A DNA stretch of 64,000 nt, taken from assembly GCA_014529385.2 (NCBI GenBank), contig CM043968.1:6484501-6548500 (forward strand), read 5' to 3'. This document shows positions 1 through 10,075 of the stretch, piece after piece; positions within the stretch are counted from its first letter, which is position 1; each line of letters opens with the position of its first letter. The notes under the pieces were generated by a model. It was not told the DNA's origin and did not search any database. It was given only the letters and a program-made list of their open reading frames with translations. The translations under genes and the position numbers were made by a program. The DNA comes from Adiantum capillus-veneris (Eukaryota; Streptophyta; Polypodiopsida; Polypodiales; Pteridaceae).

Positions 1-58
1 TATAATGTATGATAGGCCAAGTCGTATAGGGAAGTTGAGTGTGTTGGTAGTAAGGGGT

Positions 59-93
<35 letters not shown>

Positions 94-804
94 GGGGGGT
101 TCATACAGCTACAAGTAGAGTCTACATGAGAGAATGCATTCCAATTTATGTTAGGGGGTGGTGCAGAGTGAGAAAACTTTTCATTGCCCAATTACTTACC
201 CCTACCTGTGGGGTTCCATTCTTAGTCTTTTTGGGGTTCTTCCATCATTAATGAGATCCCTATTATGATGTCACCATTGAGTCAAAGGAGTAAATTCTTA
301 CTACAGAATATTTTGACTCTCAAAAAAAGAATATATCAGGGCAAAATTGATGCTATAACGAGGAGAAAAAATTTCATTGATGCCAATATTGATATAGTAA
401 GAAACAAGAAGCCAAGCTTATGAGAACCAAGTCTATGTGAGAAATCATGGGGAAAACTCAATTCTTGATGATGGTAAATATTGATGATTGTGTTAAAGAA
501 AAAATGATGGGTATATACGTCATCCCGCATAAGGAAACAATGAACAAATTTAAAACAAAAGACACAAAAGAAAACCAAAACAAAGAACAAAGAACCTTCC
601 ATGACAAGAACAGAAAGGAGAGCTAAATACCAAGAGTTGAAATGGACCTTGAAAGAGGTATGGACCATAGAACTATAGTCAAAAATTGACAAGGATAGTA
701 ATACCATGAGTGTCTTGTTGCATTATAAGAAGTATACCCCATGGGATAGAAGAAGAATAGTGGAGCAACCCACCACTAGACAGGCCCAAAGGACCAAGGT
801 CTTA
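1..804. other. No recognised gene; AT-rich flank with poly-G tract
   Basis: Apart from the poly-G run this stretch holds nothing I can assign. Open frames on either strand have no recognisable motif and are low complexity. The last part (about 560-804, +) may be the decayed segment between protease and reverse transcriptase of the gypsy fragment that follows, since it lies directly upstream of recognisable RT codons, but it has several stops. Confidence 0.4.
59..92 (+). repeat. 34-bp guanine homopolymer
   Basis: An uninterrupted run of G from 59 to 92, with further G runs on both sides (54-57 and 94-99). It could form G-quadruplex DNA. It is also a classic site of polymerase slippage and assembly error, so its exact length should not be trusted. 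Confidence 0.9.
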
Positions 805-1735
805 TAAGAGACCGGAGATAGGTTTAGCAAAACATGGGGAAGAACCAAAGCTTGCATATATTCCAAAGGATTTGTCCCCAAAAGAAGAAAAATTTCTCAT
901 TGGAACTCTAAAAGAATTTAGAGATTTCTTTGCATGGTCATAAAAAGATCTCATGGGTGTAGATCCTAACATTTGCCAGCATATAATACCTATGATAGAT
1001 GATGTCAAACCAATCAGACAAAGACTCTATACCTACAATGACACCTTTGCCAAGAAAATCAAAGAGGAGATTTAAAAGTTCAAGGAAGATGAATTAGTCT
1101 ATGAATTGGAATACACAGATTGGATATCTCCAATTGTGGTAGTACCAAACAAAAATGGAAAATTGAGAGTGTGTATGTGTCAATTTTAAGAAGGTGAAAA
1201 GTAGCAACCATCAGAGACAAGTATCCTCTTCCTATCACTGATCATGATTTCCTAAAAAGAGTGGCTAAAAATGAAGCCCATAGCTTATTAAATGGATTTT
1301 CAAGCTATAATCGATCGTCCATTGATCTAAAAGATCAACATGAAATGGCGTTTGCTATAAAATGGGACATATTTTCATATATATTCATGTCTTTTCATCC
1401 AACAAATTCTCCATTTATGTTTCAAAGGCTAATGAGTCATGCTTTCAAGGAAAATCTACATAACTTCCTAGAAGTTTACATATCATCTTATGTGTGCACT
1501 CATAAAAAAATATTGAATCATGTTGAGCATCTCAAAAAGTTCTTTGAGAAATTCTGCCCATATAGGAATTGTTTAAATTCGGAGACATGTGTATTCATGG
1601 TTAGGCAAGGAAAAATTCTCACATATAGTGTCCAAAAATGGGATTGCCTCAAACATGGAAAAATTTGTGATCAATGCAAAAATACCTAAACACACATTTA
1701 TAACAAAAGTTCAAGCTTTCATGGGACACTCTTGA
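805..1735 (+). pseudogene. Ty3/gypsy reverse transcriptase fragment (element D)
   Basis: Conceptual translation gives the N-terminal part of a Ty3/gypsy reverse transcriptase: a KIKEEI helix, then a DWISPIVVVPNKNGKLRVC segment, then from 1261 AHSLLNGFSSYNRSSIDLKDQ and FQRLMSHAFKE. It is collinear with the RT of element E at 60,509-61,132 (-) and belongs to the same family. In-frame stops lie near 942, 1074 and 1186 with at least one frameshift. The catalytic YMDD of the relative is replaced by an ISSY-like sequence near 1480, so polymerase activity is impossible. The match fades at a degenerate VQAFMGH near 1720; RNase H and integrase are absent. Confidence 0.85.
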
Positions 1736-1932
1736 TATTATTGGATTTTTATCTGCATACATGTCATGATTGTCAGAGAATCCACGGTGTTTACTTTCAT
1801 TAAGAATTGAGTTTTGGTATCCAACGGCTATTTTGTGATTTTCTTCCTCAAGTTTTTTTCTTTCTTTTTGCGGTATCTTTGTTGACGTCTCCGATGTTGA
1901 TTTGGAAACTCAAGAAATCTTTTTTCTCCTCC

Positions 1933-2895
1933 TCAGAGTAGAAATTTGGCCCTTACATGCTCTTTTTTTGAGTCTGATTCTTCCGTTGTAATTTTCTCTT
2001 CTTCCAACTTGTCCGTGGCATCATGGTAGTGATCCGAAAAGACCCGTTTCTCCTCAATCATCTCGATGAATACCATTTGGATAGGGACTATGTCATAGCC
2101 TTCTGCATCATAGAATTGTGTAGGTGTTGATTCATTAACACATACATCCATTGTGGTCAGGATCTGAGTCCATTCAAAGGGTTCGGACAAATGGTTAGGG
2201 AACAGTTTTGGTATATATTCTGCGTTATTTACCTCTATGTCTAGATCATAGTCTTCCCTTTGCAAAATCCCCAATTGAGAAGCCCCACACATCCAAATTG
2301 GAGTGTCTTTATGTATCCTTGAATGTAGTTTAGTCTCTGCAGAGGTCTCAGAGCCTAGCTCTTGTATTGGTGTCCTCAAGACATCCCTGTAGGAATGATC
2401 TTTCAAGTTTACTCGGGTGATTGCCCCTACTTGTTTTAGATAGAGATAATCATTGCCCCATTCTTGAACTAGTTGTATTTGTCTCATAAATGGTCTTCCC
2501 GATATGATTTCATAGTTGAGTTTATTTCCAAATTCTACAATGAAAAAAGTGTGTTGGTAGACAATTCCGCAAGAAGTGACTATCACATTCTCAAGTAAGC
2601 CCATTGGTTTCTCTATGTGTATATCTGCCAATTGCAGTTTCATTCTGGTTTTCCTAATTTCTGATTTTTCCCAAGCTTCCCAAATAGCTTTGGTTTCTAT
2701 GGCAATGCATGCGCCACTATCTAAAATAACCATGGTAGTTATATCATTGTATTGTACTCGAAGGGTAGTGTTTCCCTCATTCCCTTCACAGTAGTCCCCT
2801 ACTTTGTTTATAGATAAAGACCTGACAATTTTAGTATGTATGTCTTTGTTTTGCAAATTTTCCAAGTCCATTTGAGATGCTTCTTTTAGCCCCAT
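1933..2895 (-). CDS. Retropepsin-like protease ORF of element A
   Basis: A 320-residue open frame. Residues about 35-160 form a retropepsin-like domain: the catalytic motif DSGA sits in VILDSGACIAIETK, with LQLADIHIEKPMG and the C-terminal hydrophobic-Gly segment ISGRPFMRQ. A conserved tail follows, WMCGASQ, then FEWTQILTTMDVCVNESTP and EGYDIVP, also present in element C (62,457-63,740) and fragment F (31,745-32,158). It should cleave the Gag-Pol polyprotein as a dimer. The frame is intact, unlike its neighbours, but the polymerase region expected downstream is absent. The first Met is arbitrary because the protein would come from a polyprotein. Confidence 0.8.
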   Translation of the reverse strand: MGLKEASQMDLENLQNKDIHTKIVRSLSINKVGDYCEGNEGNTTLRVQYNDITTMVILDSGACIAIETKAIWEAWEKSEIRKTRMKLQLADIHIEKPMGLLENVIVTSCGIVYQHTFFIVEFGNKLNYEIISGRPFMRQIQLVQEWGNDYLYLKQVGAITRVNLKDHSYRDVLRTPIQELGSETSAETKLHSRIHKDTPIWMCGASQLGILQREDYDLDIEVNNAEYIPKLFPNHLSEPFEWTQILTTMDVCVNESTPTQFYDAEGYDIVPIQMVFIEMIEEKRVFSDHYHDATDKLEEEKITTEESDSKKEHVRAKFLL

Positions 2896-3813
2896 CTTCC
2901 TCCATGGTGGTTCGTATATCTCCCCACAATTGTGGTTTTAATCTCAGTAGTTCTTCCAAGGTGATTGTGCATTGAATTGGTGTTGCCATAATGGATTGTA
3001 GATTAGCCACATCCAAGGTTTGTCTTGGAATTTCTAGTTTGGTTGTTTTGTAGATCACTGATTTCTCTTCATTCTCTTGTAAGTAGGATGGTAGCATCTG
3101 CAAAGTTCTAGCTTTCAAAAATCTTGATTGCTTGGATCCCCAATTTCCATATAATGATTTTTGTCCAGTTCCATGGGGAATCTATCAAACTAAACTTTCT
3201 CAATTGGAGCTGATTTCAAGGTTATACTCCCATATTTTTCTTCTCTAAATCTTTTCCATAGGTAGTTCGGCCAATCTCCTTCAACTATCGGCACCTCATC
3301 CCATCCTTCCTCACTATCAGGAACTTCCAATTTAGGTGATGGTGCTTTATCATTTGCCATGTTTCCCAACTTGTTTTTTTCTTGAAATTTTTCCTTCATG
3401 GTTTCAGTCTCATTTTCAACCATTTTTTCCACAACCTCTTGTGGATTCTATTTTTCCATTATGGTTTTGTGATTTGCACAAGGTTTCTATAAGCTTCTAG
3501 TCTAGCTACTTCCATATTTGGTGTTGGATAATTTTTCCATTGATTTTCCAAGGTTTGACCTGCTTTTAAACCCACAATAAGCCTCTACAGGTCGTGCATT
3601 CTTATCCCGTTTGGGACAATCATTCTTCCAATGATCATTTGCTCCATAGTCATGATAATTTCCAGTTTTTGGTTTGGGCATTGACTTTTGATCATTAGTG
3701 GTAGCACCCTGATTTTCAATAAAGTTAACATGTGTTGTTTCAGTAGGTGCTTGAAACATCGGCTCTATAGGGACTGGAGCAGGTTGGCTATACCACTCTT
3801 CTTCTATTCCCAT
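2831..3813 (-). pseudogene. Gag C-terminal/linker region of element A, frameshifted
   Basis: Three short frames (3813-3502, 3432-3190, 3118-2831) continue one another with frameshifts. The first has a degraded zinc knuckle in NYHDYGANDHWKNDCPKRD: the His and last Cys remain while the first two Cys have become His/Tyr. Elements B (CYKCGGNHLMKDC) and C (RCMTCGGDHPTQHC) keep the intact form. The second is acidic and proline-rich with a W-rich GDWPNYLWKRF segment. The third leads into the protease ORF. Confidence 0.6.
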
Positions 3814-3874
3814 TGTCCAAAGAGCCTATTTCAGGGTATTGAGTAACAGGTACCAGAGCTTGCTCATCCAACTA

Positions 3875-4128
3875 TCCCTTAGGTAGCATATACTTGACCG
3901 ATGCAACATTATTCGCAAGGAGTGGTGGCTATTGGGATTATACTGGCTGTGGTCTCTCTATATTCATTGGCGATCTCTGCATGGGTGCCACATCCATCTG
4001 TCCCTCAGGTAGCATATACTTGACCGGTAAAACATTATTCGCAGGGAGTGGTGGCTGTTCGACTTATACTAACTGTGGTCTCTCTATATTCATTGGTGAT
4101 CTCTGCATGGGTGCCACATTTGTCGGGT
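3875..4128 (-). repeat. 127-bp tandem duplication inside gag of element A
   Basis: Two copies of about 127 bp with starts offset from 3882 to 4009 (both carry GTAGCATATACTTGACCG-like sequence, then TCTCTATATTCATTGG and CTCTGCATGGGTGCCACAT). On the minus strand it falls in a proline/glycine-rich Gag spacer, so it would duplicate about 42 residues. The copies differ at scattered positions, so the duplication is not recent. Confidence 0.8.
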
Positions 4129-4148
4129 AGCGATACAATGTGTTTTCC

Positions 4149-4406
4149 TTATGGACTCATTGGTACGTACTGAACATTACCATCGTATTTATGCTTGTAG
4201 TAACACTCATTTGTCTCATGATTTGTCCATTTTCCTTCAATGGCGTACCATTTTAATTGCCTTTGTGGTTTTCCTTGATTTGGTCCGTGCATTGGGCCTC
4301 TCAACAGCATCCTTTGCATGTTGATGATCATATCGTTCATGTGCTTCAACATGTCCTCTATAGAACTGGCAGGAGCCGCAATAGCTGGTTTGACTTTTGC
4401 TGGCAC
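4149..4406 (-). CDS. Gag segment with C-x8-H-x4-C-type finger (element A)
   Basis: An 85-residue frame in Gag. It has an amphipathic IEDMLKHMNDMI helix and then KWYAIEGKWTNHETNECYY. In element B the same motif reads KWCAIKEKWKNHTTEECYY (40,150-40,250), so the first Cys is Tyr here. It resembles the short finger found between capsid and zinc knuckle in some plant gypsy Gags. The finger is probably non-functional in this copy. Confidence 0.6.
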   Translation of the reverse strand: MPAKVKPAIAAPASSIEDMLKHMNDMIINMQRMLLRGPMHGPNQGKPQRQLKWYAIEGKWTNHETNECYYKHKYDGNVQYVPMSP

Positions 4407-4648
4407 GGTTTTTGTTCGCTAGCTTTGTGCGTCTTTAGCTTTACTTTCCTCATTATAAATCTTGCAATTATCACTTAGGTCAATCATGTCTAGACTACAT
4501 GCTTCTTCAACTCATATGTTTTTTGTTGTACAAGATAGCATGTAATTCCTTGTTTAATAGTCCTTCCAAAAATAATGAGACGATTCTTTTCTCGGCTGGA
4601 ATTTCCAACTCTAGAAATCTGTCTATGTATTGCCTCATTCAACTCACA

Positions 4649-5117
4649 CTATCTCTTATAGATTTGAACCATTGTATTGTGCTTTATCCCCATTTTGGAA
4701 CAAGTAACAACAAATCTCATTGCCAAGGTTGGCAAGTCGGTTATTGATCCAGGTTGTATGGTTTGAAACCAAGTCAAAACTTTGCCTTCCAAGGTCATCC
4801 CAAACCCCTCAAATTGCGTATGGAAGTCGGTTATGCGCTCAGCTCTCAAAACCTTGTCTAAAGCTGGCCAAATGGTCATAAGAATCCCCCGATCTGCTAT
4901 ATTTTTTGACCCACTTTTGGAAATATACTGGTCTAACTCTACGATTGTGTTTTGCGCCTGCTCTTTTCCTTCTACCCAGTGTCTCTCCCATTAATCGCTC
5001 AAACCAGCTATTTGGTAATTTTGTTGGTACCATTGAGGTGACTACCCATTGTTGTGTTTCCTCATTGGTTGGCCAAGCTGTCATAAGATCTAGCATTAGG
5101 ATCCACATCCCGATCAA
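4649..5117 (-). pseudogene. Gag capsid-like domain of element A
   Basis: Two overlapping frames (5117-4839, 4879-4649). The second reads ALDKVLRAERITDFHTQFEG, then FGMTLEGKVLTWFQ and MGIKHNTMVQIYK. The same block occurs in element C at 61,470-61,670 (AFKQVLRAERVEDFHTQYEG). The pattern of a conserved Trp (TWFQ/AWFE) after a helical segment fits the retrotransposon Gag capsid family. At least one frameshift separates the pieces. Confidence 0.65.
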
Positions 5118-5906
5118 TTTCTTGTGCGGTTTCCATAATTACTTCATGGATTGAGTTTTGTTGGTACTTGGTTTGTTCAATCTCTTTTGGGGTCAGCATA
5201 ACAAAGTTATTGTTGTAACAATCTCTAAAGAGATGAGTGGGAGTTTTGCTAACCCTTTTTCCTTGATCTTGAAGATGTACATAATTTTCAAGGGAGTTAG
5301 TTGTCCTAATCTGGCATAGGTGGTCCATACCAAATCCTTAATATTGTTTTCTTCCCAAACAATACATTAAAAGTCTTGAGTTATCAGTGGGGATGTGTTT
5401 TAATGGTTTAACATCTATTAACTCATACCCTTCTAACTCTAACACTGGAGGTCCCTCTTTTACAGTCTTATCGGGTATTAGAGTATCGACCTCCAATCCC
5501 CTTTTATCCCCACTGAATCAGGATCTTGTATCTTACGATACTGTACTCCATTTTGGTCTACATACAGGTCATCCTGTTTGTTTGCTCTCACCTCCTCTGT
5601 AAAATCGATAGCATGGTCATCTATTCGCACTGCAAACTCCTCATTGGGGTCCAAGTAAATATGGGCTTCATATTTGTTGATCTTGAAGAAAGTCAGGATA
5701 TGATTGAATTTGAGTGAGGTTCCTATTCCTAATTGAGTAAAAAAGGAAGACATGTCCGAGCTTGAATCGGAGTAAGTGTCTGGCACTTCTTCCACAATAG
5801 TTTCTAATGGTCTCCCTTGGTTTACACTCTCCTCTGTGGACGCTCTATTCCTATTCTCTCCTAAGTCAATCAAGTCTCCCAAAAGTCTACTAGATCTTAG
5901 ATTCAT
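5062..5906 (-). pseudogene. N-terminal Gag-like region of element A
   Basis: Frames at 5906-5478 and 5328-5062. The first begins MNLRSSRLLGDLIDL and has an acidic, Ser-rich stretch (EEVPDTYSDSSSDMSS), a segment ILTFFKINKYEAHIYLDPNE and a C-terminal DLYVDQNGVQYRKIQDPDS. Element B shares the ASTEESV start (38,256) and a YVDKYGREYAPV segment, so this is a family-specific N-terminal module. I do not recognise the domain. Stops and a frameshift separate it from capsid. Confidence 0.5.
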
Positions 5907-6292
5907 ATATGGACTTATTCACTCAATTGAACTGATACTTCAAACCTGGAAATGTGGCCTTGATTGCAACCGCAATGTTTTTTCTTTTTCTCTCAATTCA
6001 TTACCAAGTCGTGAGTCCCTACACATCAGTTCTCAAAACCGTATGTGATTCCACAATTTAACGTCAATTTGGTCAATAAGGAGTCAAAAAGATACAACAT
6101 TTCCTTTCTCTATCCCTCAATAGATTCCTTGTCCTAAAAAGATGTGAATTTCATTCAGTCTCTCTTATTCACGTCGAAGATATTTGCACTCATAGATAGG
6201 ATCAGATTCACCTTTCAACTCATAACTAGAGCCCTTATGGCCTGCCAAAGACAATCCTAATGTCAAATTTGCAAAACTACTTCCCTGGTGTG

Positions 6293-6324
6293 AGATTTAT
6301 CTTCAGCGCGCCGAAGATAAATCT
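6293..6324. repeat. Leader palindrome A1
   Basis: Perfect 12-bp arms AGATTTATCTTC (6293-6304) and GAAGATAAATCT (6313-6324) around the 8-nt centre AGCGCGCC. First of three related palindromes in the leader of element A, centre at 6308.5. Confidence 0.9.
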
Positions 6325-6587
6325 TCTTCTTTTCCACTTTTTCTTGCAATTTGTGGCTTGGGTTGGGTTCTTCAAGTGATTTCAAGCCTGTACCATGAAT
6401 TTCACAAGGTTTTGACCCCTTACCAATGTTTTTAGCTCTTTTTGAGCCTGAAGGCACCTGGTTTCCCCAATTCCCTTGGTGTATTGATTTTTGCATAGCT
6501 CCAATTTTGATGAAACTTTTTTAGGAGCTATAATATGTCCCTTATAGACCTTGGGGATTGAAAACTGAGCAAAATATCCCTTCTAGT

Positions 6588-6623
6588 GAGATTTTTATCT
6601 TCAGCACGCCGAAGATAAATCTC
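6588..6623. repeat. Leader palindrome A2
   Basis: Arms GAGATTTTTATCTTC (6588-6602) and GAAGATAAATCTC (6611-6623) around AGCACGCC. Near-identical to A1, with a two-T expansion in the left arm. The centre, 6606.5, is 298 bp from A1. Confidence 0.88.
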
Positions 6624-6890
6624 TTCCAGATTTTAACTATTTTTATTGTTTTATTCACAGATTGATTTTCCCTCAAGTTTTACGATTTATCCACACACTG
6701 GTTTCAAGTTTTAATTTGATTTGGCTTTTCCTTGTGGCTTTTCTCTAAAGTCTACGGTTTTATCCAATTTTGGGCTTGACCAGGCCTTTCAGAGATCCAC
6801 ATGTTTCCAAAATCAATGGGGATAGTCTAAACAAGTTGGTCTACCACCTTGAAAGTTAAATTTCTCAGTTTTAGTCTCAAAAACCTCTTG

Positions 6891-6916
6891 TCTATCTTCG
6901 GCGCACCTAAGATAGA
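6891..6916. repeat. Leader palindrome A3 (variant with paired substitution)
   Basis: Arms TCTATCTT (6891-6898) and AAGATAGA (6909-6916) around CGGCGCACCT. Relative to A1, one T in the left arm is C and the partner A in the right arm is G, so pairing is kept. The centre, 6903.5, is 297 bp from A2. Confidence 0.8.
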
Positions 6917-7280
6917 TTTGTCAAAAAAATTTGTTTTCTTCAATGCACCTTTGACCAGATGCAATCCTGATGGTTTTCTACTTACCCTACTCCTACTGAA
7001 CATGAAAAAAGAGTACAAAAAGTAAAAAATTCAACTTTCAATCTCAAATCCCTACTTTCTATCTAGGTAACATCCTTACCGATCACTAGCCAGTCTCAAG
7101 GATCCTATACCTAGTAGTCCTACTATACTAATGCTCTCGAGGTCCTTACCAAGTATCTCTACTCTCAAGCACCCCTCAGCCGTGATAAAGTAAAAAAATG
7201 TGTTACTCTAGCCAAAACTAGAGAAGTAATGGAAATTTCAAGTGAGTGTTTTGGGTTTTTCTCTAGTCTAGGTTGCCTCG

Positions 7281-7298
7281 TCCCGGACAACGGCGTCA
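7281..7298 (-). promoter_or_regulatory. tRNA-Asp-type primer binding site of element A
   Basis: On the minus strand the sequence is TGACGCCGTTGTCCGGGA, one or two changes from the TGGCGCCGTTGTCGGGGA-type site used by plant Athila/Tat-group gypsy elements (tRNA-Asp primer). It lies 3 nt inside the LTR end at 7302 and fixes the element's orientation. Confidence 0.75.
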
Positions 7299-7301
7299 AA
7301 A

Positions 7302-7607
7302 TGTCAGTCGGCTGCTGCCAAATCTCACCATATCAATGCTAGAAAAGCGAGAACCACCGATATAAAATGTCAATCCATGGGACGTAGCTGACCCGACTAG
7401 TGCATGGAGGCTACAAGAGATAGCCAATCTCTCAAAAAACCCAAGTCTATGGTTGAGTTGCTGCAGCAACGCTTACTCTTTATTGTCCAATACTTAAGTC
7501 TTAAAGTTACAAAAAATGGCTTGTATACCTTAGCCAAGGTGTAAAAAAGGATTCCTTGCTAATTGGGGCTCGGTATAAGGTTAAGAGACTGCACAAAATT
7601 ACAAACA
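7302..7607 (-). mobile_element. 5' LTR remnant of element A (outer end inferred)
   Basis: The boundary next to the primer site is clear: TGTCAG on the plus strand at 7302. The block 7341-7433 (GCGAGAACCA, GTCAATCCATGG, GAGGCTACAAGAG, CAATCTCT) matches 57,920-58,011, the 3' LTR of element E, in the same orientation. The outer end is a guess from the roughly 307-bp length of the E LTR. Confidence 0.55.
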
Positions 7608-8575
7608 TGGAAGCCATTGGCCCCTTTAGACTCACTGATACCCAATAACATTACAACGGCTTTAGACTTGCGGGATTTTTTAATAATAAAATGAGTTTGA
7701 TTACAATGATTAGGCTTGAAAAAAATGTGTGGAGTCCTGGTTGATGCTCTTGTTAGCTAAGCAGCTAACACATTATACATTTAAAGAGTTGTAAGGTGGA
7801 GCCAAAATAATGATGAGCTTTACATCAAAACTAAGTTTCCTTGAATGACCTATCTACAGAGTCGGAGCTTACAAGAAGGTGAGGCTTCAAATTAGTTGCA
7901 TGCGTGGCTCAAACTTAAGTTCTAGCCTAGTTAGTCATATAGTTTTCCTTTAGGATAGAACATTAGTCTCAGTATAGGTGGCCATGGAGAGTATGCTATG
8001 ACAATTGAGCCTTGATGGACATTCAAAATACAATGAGGTTTTTGTCTTAGTTGTTTATGTGTAAACCGAGTCTTGGTGATTAAGTCCTGGTGTTTTACGT
8101 GTTGTAATAGGACAATTTTACATGCATAAAGGTGCCAAGAAAGGGGTTAAGCAAAAGGGTTGGTGGAGGTGGATCCCACACTCAATGATCCTAAGAGATT
8201 TTAGCCAAGGGAAGTCAAAACTATGTCCAACTTATGAGTATTTTTTTCTCAAAAACTCTTAAAAACTAGTTCTAGACACCCCTTACTTCATCGAATTTTT
8301 TGACACCTTAAATGTTGGTTTTTTTAAAAAGTGTTCACAAAAGTGTAGAGCCGCTCTCAAGTTTCAATCTCATAAAAAACAGTTTTGCAATCGGACCCTA
8401 TATGAAAGTTATGCTGATTTTCGTGAAAAGTATTCTTTTCCACTTTTTTCAACCATTATGAAAACCCATTAGTTTTGGTCCACACAAGTGCATTTGCTAA
8501 TCTAACCTTGGTAGGTTTGGTGGGAAAAGCTATTAAAGCCTTTTTAATATTTTTCAAACCTTCTGTATTATAGTA
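7608..8575. other. No gene recognised
   Basis: About 970 bp with no supported ORF, repeat array or structured element. It may include further LTR sequence of element A. Confidence 0.4.
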
Positions 8576-8707
8576 GGTTTGGGTTTTTCTACAGACGATG
8601 ATGAATTCAATGATGGCACGATATGTGAGGTTCTTTACTCCAGTGTCTCCCTCCCCTCTTTACATCTACTCGTGGCCCCACAAGGCTCTTTCTCACATGT
8701 CTACATT

Positions 8708-8710
<3 letters not shown>

Positions 8711-8785
<75 letters not shown>
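8711..8785. repeat. (TC)n microsatellite
   Basis: About 37 uninterrupted TC units. Apparent Leu/Ser-rich reading frames across it are artefacts of the repeat. It follows a block (8578-8640) loosely duplicated at 8800-8860 (GGGTTT...TTT(T/C)C...GCAGA, then GTGAGGTTCTT / AGGCAAGGTTCTT). Confidence 0.95.
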
Positions 8786-8788
<3 letters not shown>

Positions 8789-8856
8789 ACATTAAAATAG
8801 GGTTTGGATTTTCCTGCAGAATGTGACAAAATTGACGACAATGTGACAGGCAAGGT

Positions 8857-9290
<434 letters not shown>

Positions 9291-9348
<58 letters not shown>

Positions 9349-9356
9349 TGTGTGTG
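9291..9356. repeat. Third (CT)n(GT)n tract
   Basis: CT units from 9291 to 9345 followed by a short GT tract. It ends the compound array. Confidence 0.93.
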
Positions 9357-9379
9357 AGATACCTTCTTCTAATCTTTGT

Positions 9380-9545
9380 GTGTAATTACCTAGCTCCTCT
9401 TAATCACTCCCTAATCTCTTCTAATTTCTTTGTGTAATCTTCCTTGCCTCCTCTTATTCACTCCCTAATCTCTTTTAATTTCTTTGTGTAATCTTCCTTG
9501 CCTCCTCTTAATCACTCCCTCCCCTCCTCTTAATCTCTCCTAAAC
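9380..9545. repeat. Degenerate short tandem repeats (about 60 bp)
   Basis: Near-copies of TAATTTCTTTGTGTAATCTT followed by CCTTGCCTCCTCTTA and ATCACTCCC, at about 9380, 9422 and 9476. T/C-rich and non-coding. Confidence 0.75.
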
Positions 9546-9812
9546 TTGCACTAATCAAAATTTCATTCTCCTCTACTCTAATCTTTGAGATATTGTTCTA
9601 TCTCCTTCTAATTACTTTGCCAATTTTAGGTGTATCCCTACTTGAGCTTCATTTAGAGCAACTAGTAATAGATTTTCGACACCATTATCTCCTTCTAATT
9701 ACTTTGCCAATTTTACGAGTGTGTAACCTCTTCAATCTTGCAATATTTAATTCAAATTTATTATTTTTGGGGTCTTCACAAGTGGAGAGTCTTTAAGGTC
9801 AAGTGGTTAGCA

Positions 9813-10075
9813 TCCTTTATTTGGGGTGTTTGGGCCCGTGCAAGTCCTGACTCCCAACATAAGCCCAAACGCAAGGCAATGCTAGCTGCAATTTTTTTTG
9901 CTGAATTATACATGCTCATTCAATGCTCACAAAATTCTCTCACCTTTATTTGGGGTGTTTGGCTCATGCAAGTCCTGACTCCCAATAGAAGCCCAATCGT
10001 GAGGCAAGGCTAGCTGTAGTTTTTTTTTTTGCAAAATTATACATGCTCATTCAATGCTCACAAAGTTCTCTCACC
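9813..10075. repeat. Tandem duplication of about 134 bp
   Basis: Two adjacent copies share TTTATTTGGGGTGTTTGG, GCAAGTCCTGACTCCCAA and ATACATGCTCATTCAATGCT, starting near 9817 and 9950. It lies at the start of the region related to the non-autonomous LTR element at 32-34 kb. Confidence 0.85.

Larger units (their letters stand above)
5940..7280 (-). other. Untranslated leader of element A
   Basis: A 1.3 kb stretch with no supported coding, between the primer site and the first Gag frame. It holds three related palindromes, listed separately. The rest is T-rich on the plus strand and shows no internal repeat that I could align. Confidence 0.6.
1933..7607 (-). mobile_element. Element A: gypsy-like gag-protease retrotransposon lacking pol
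   Basis: In minus orientation the order is LTR remnant (about 7607-7302), tRNA-Asp-like primer site (7298-7281), a 1.3 kb leader with palindromes, Gag pieces (5906-3190) and a protease-bearing ORF (2895-1933). RT, RNase H and integrase are missing, and the strand switches to fragment D just beyond. The coding part is collinear with element C (61.4-64 kb) and element B (36-43 kb). It is either 3'-truncated or a non-autonomous lineage member; no 3' LTR was found. Confidence 0.75.

Noticed and set aside
57-251. ORF beginning with a poly-Gly run
   Set aside because: It is the translation of the 34-bp guanine run and its flank; no protein-like composition after it.
336-1008. Minus-strand ORFs opposite the start of fragment D
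   Set aside because: No motif; the plus strand shows recognisable RT sequence over part of it, so these are shadow frames.
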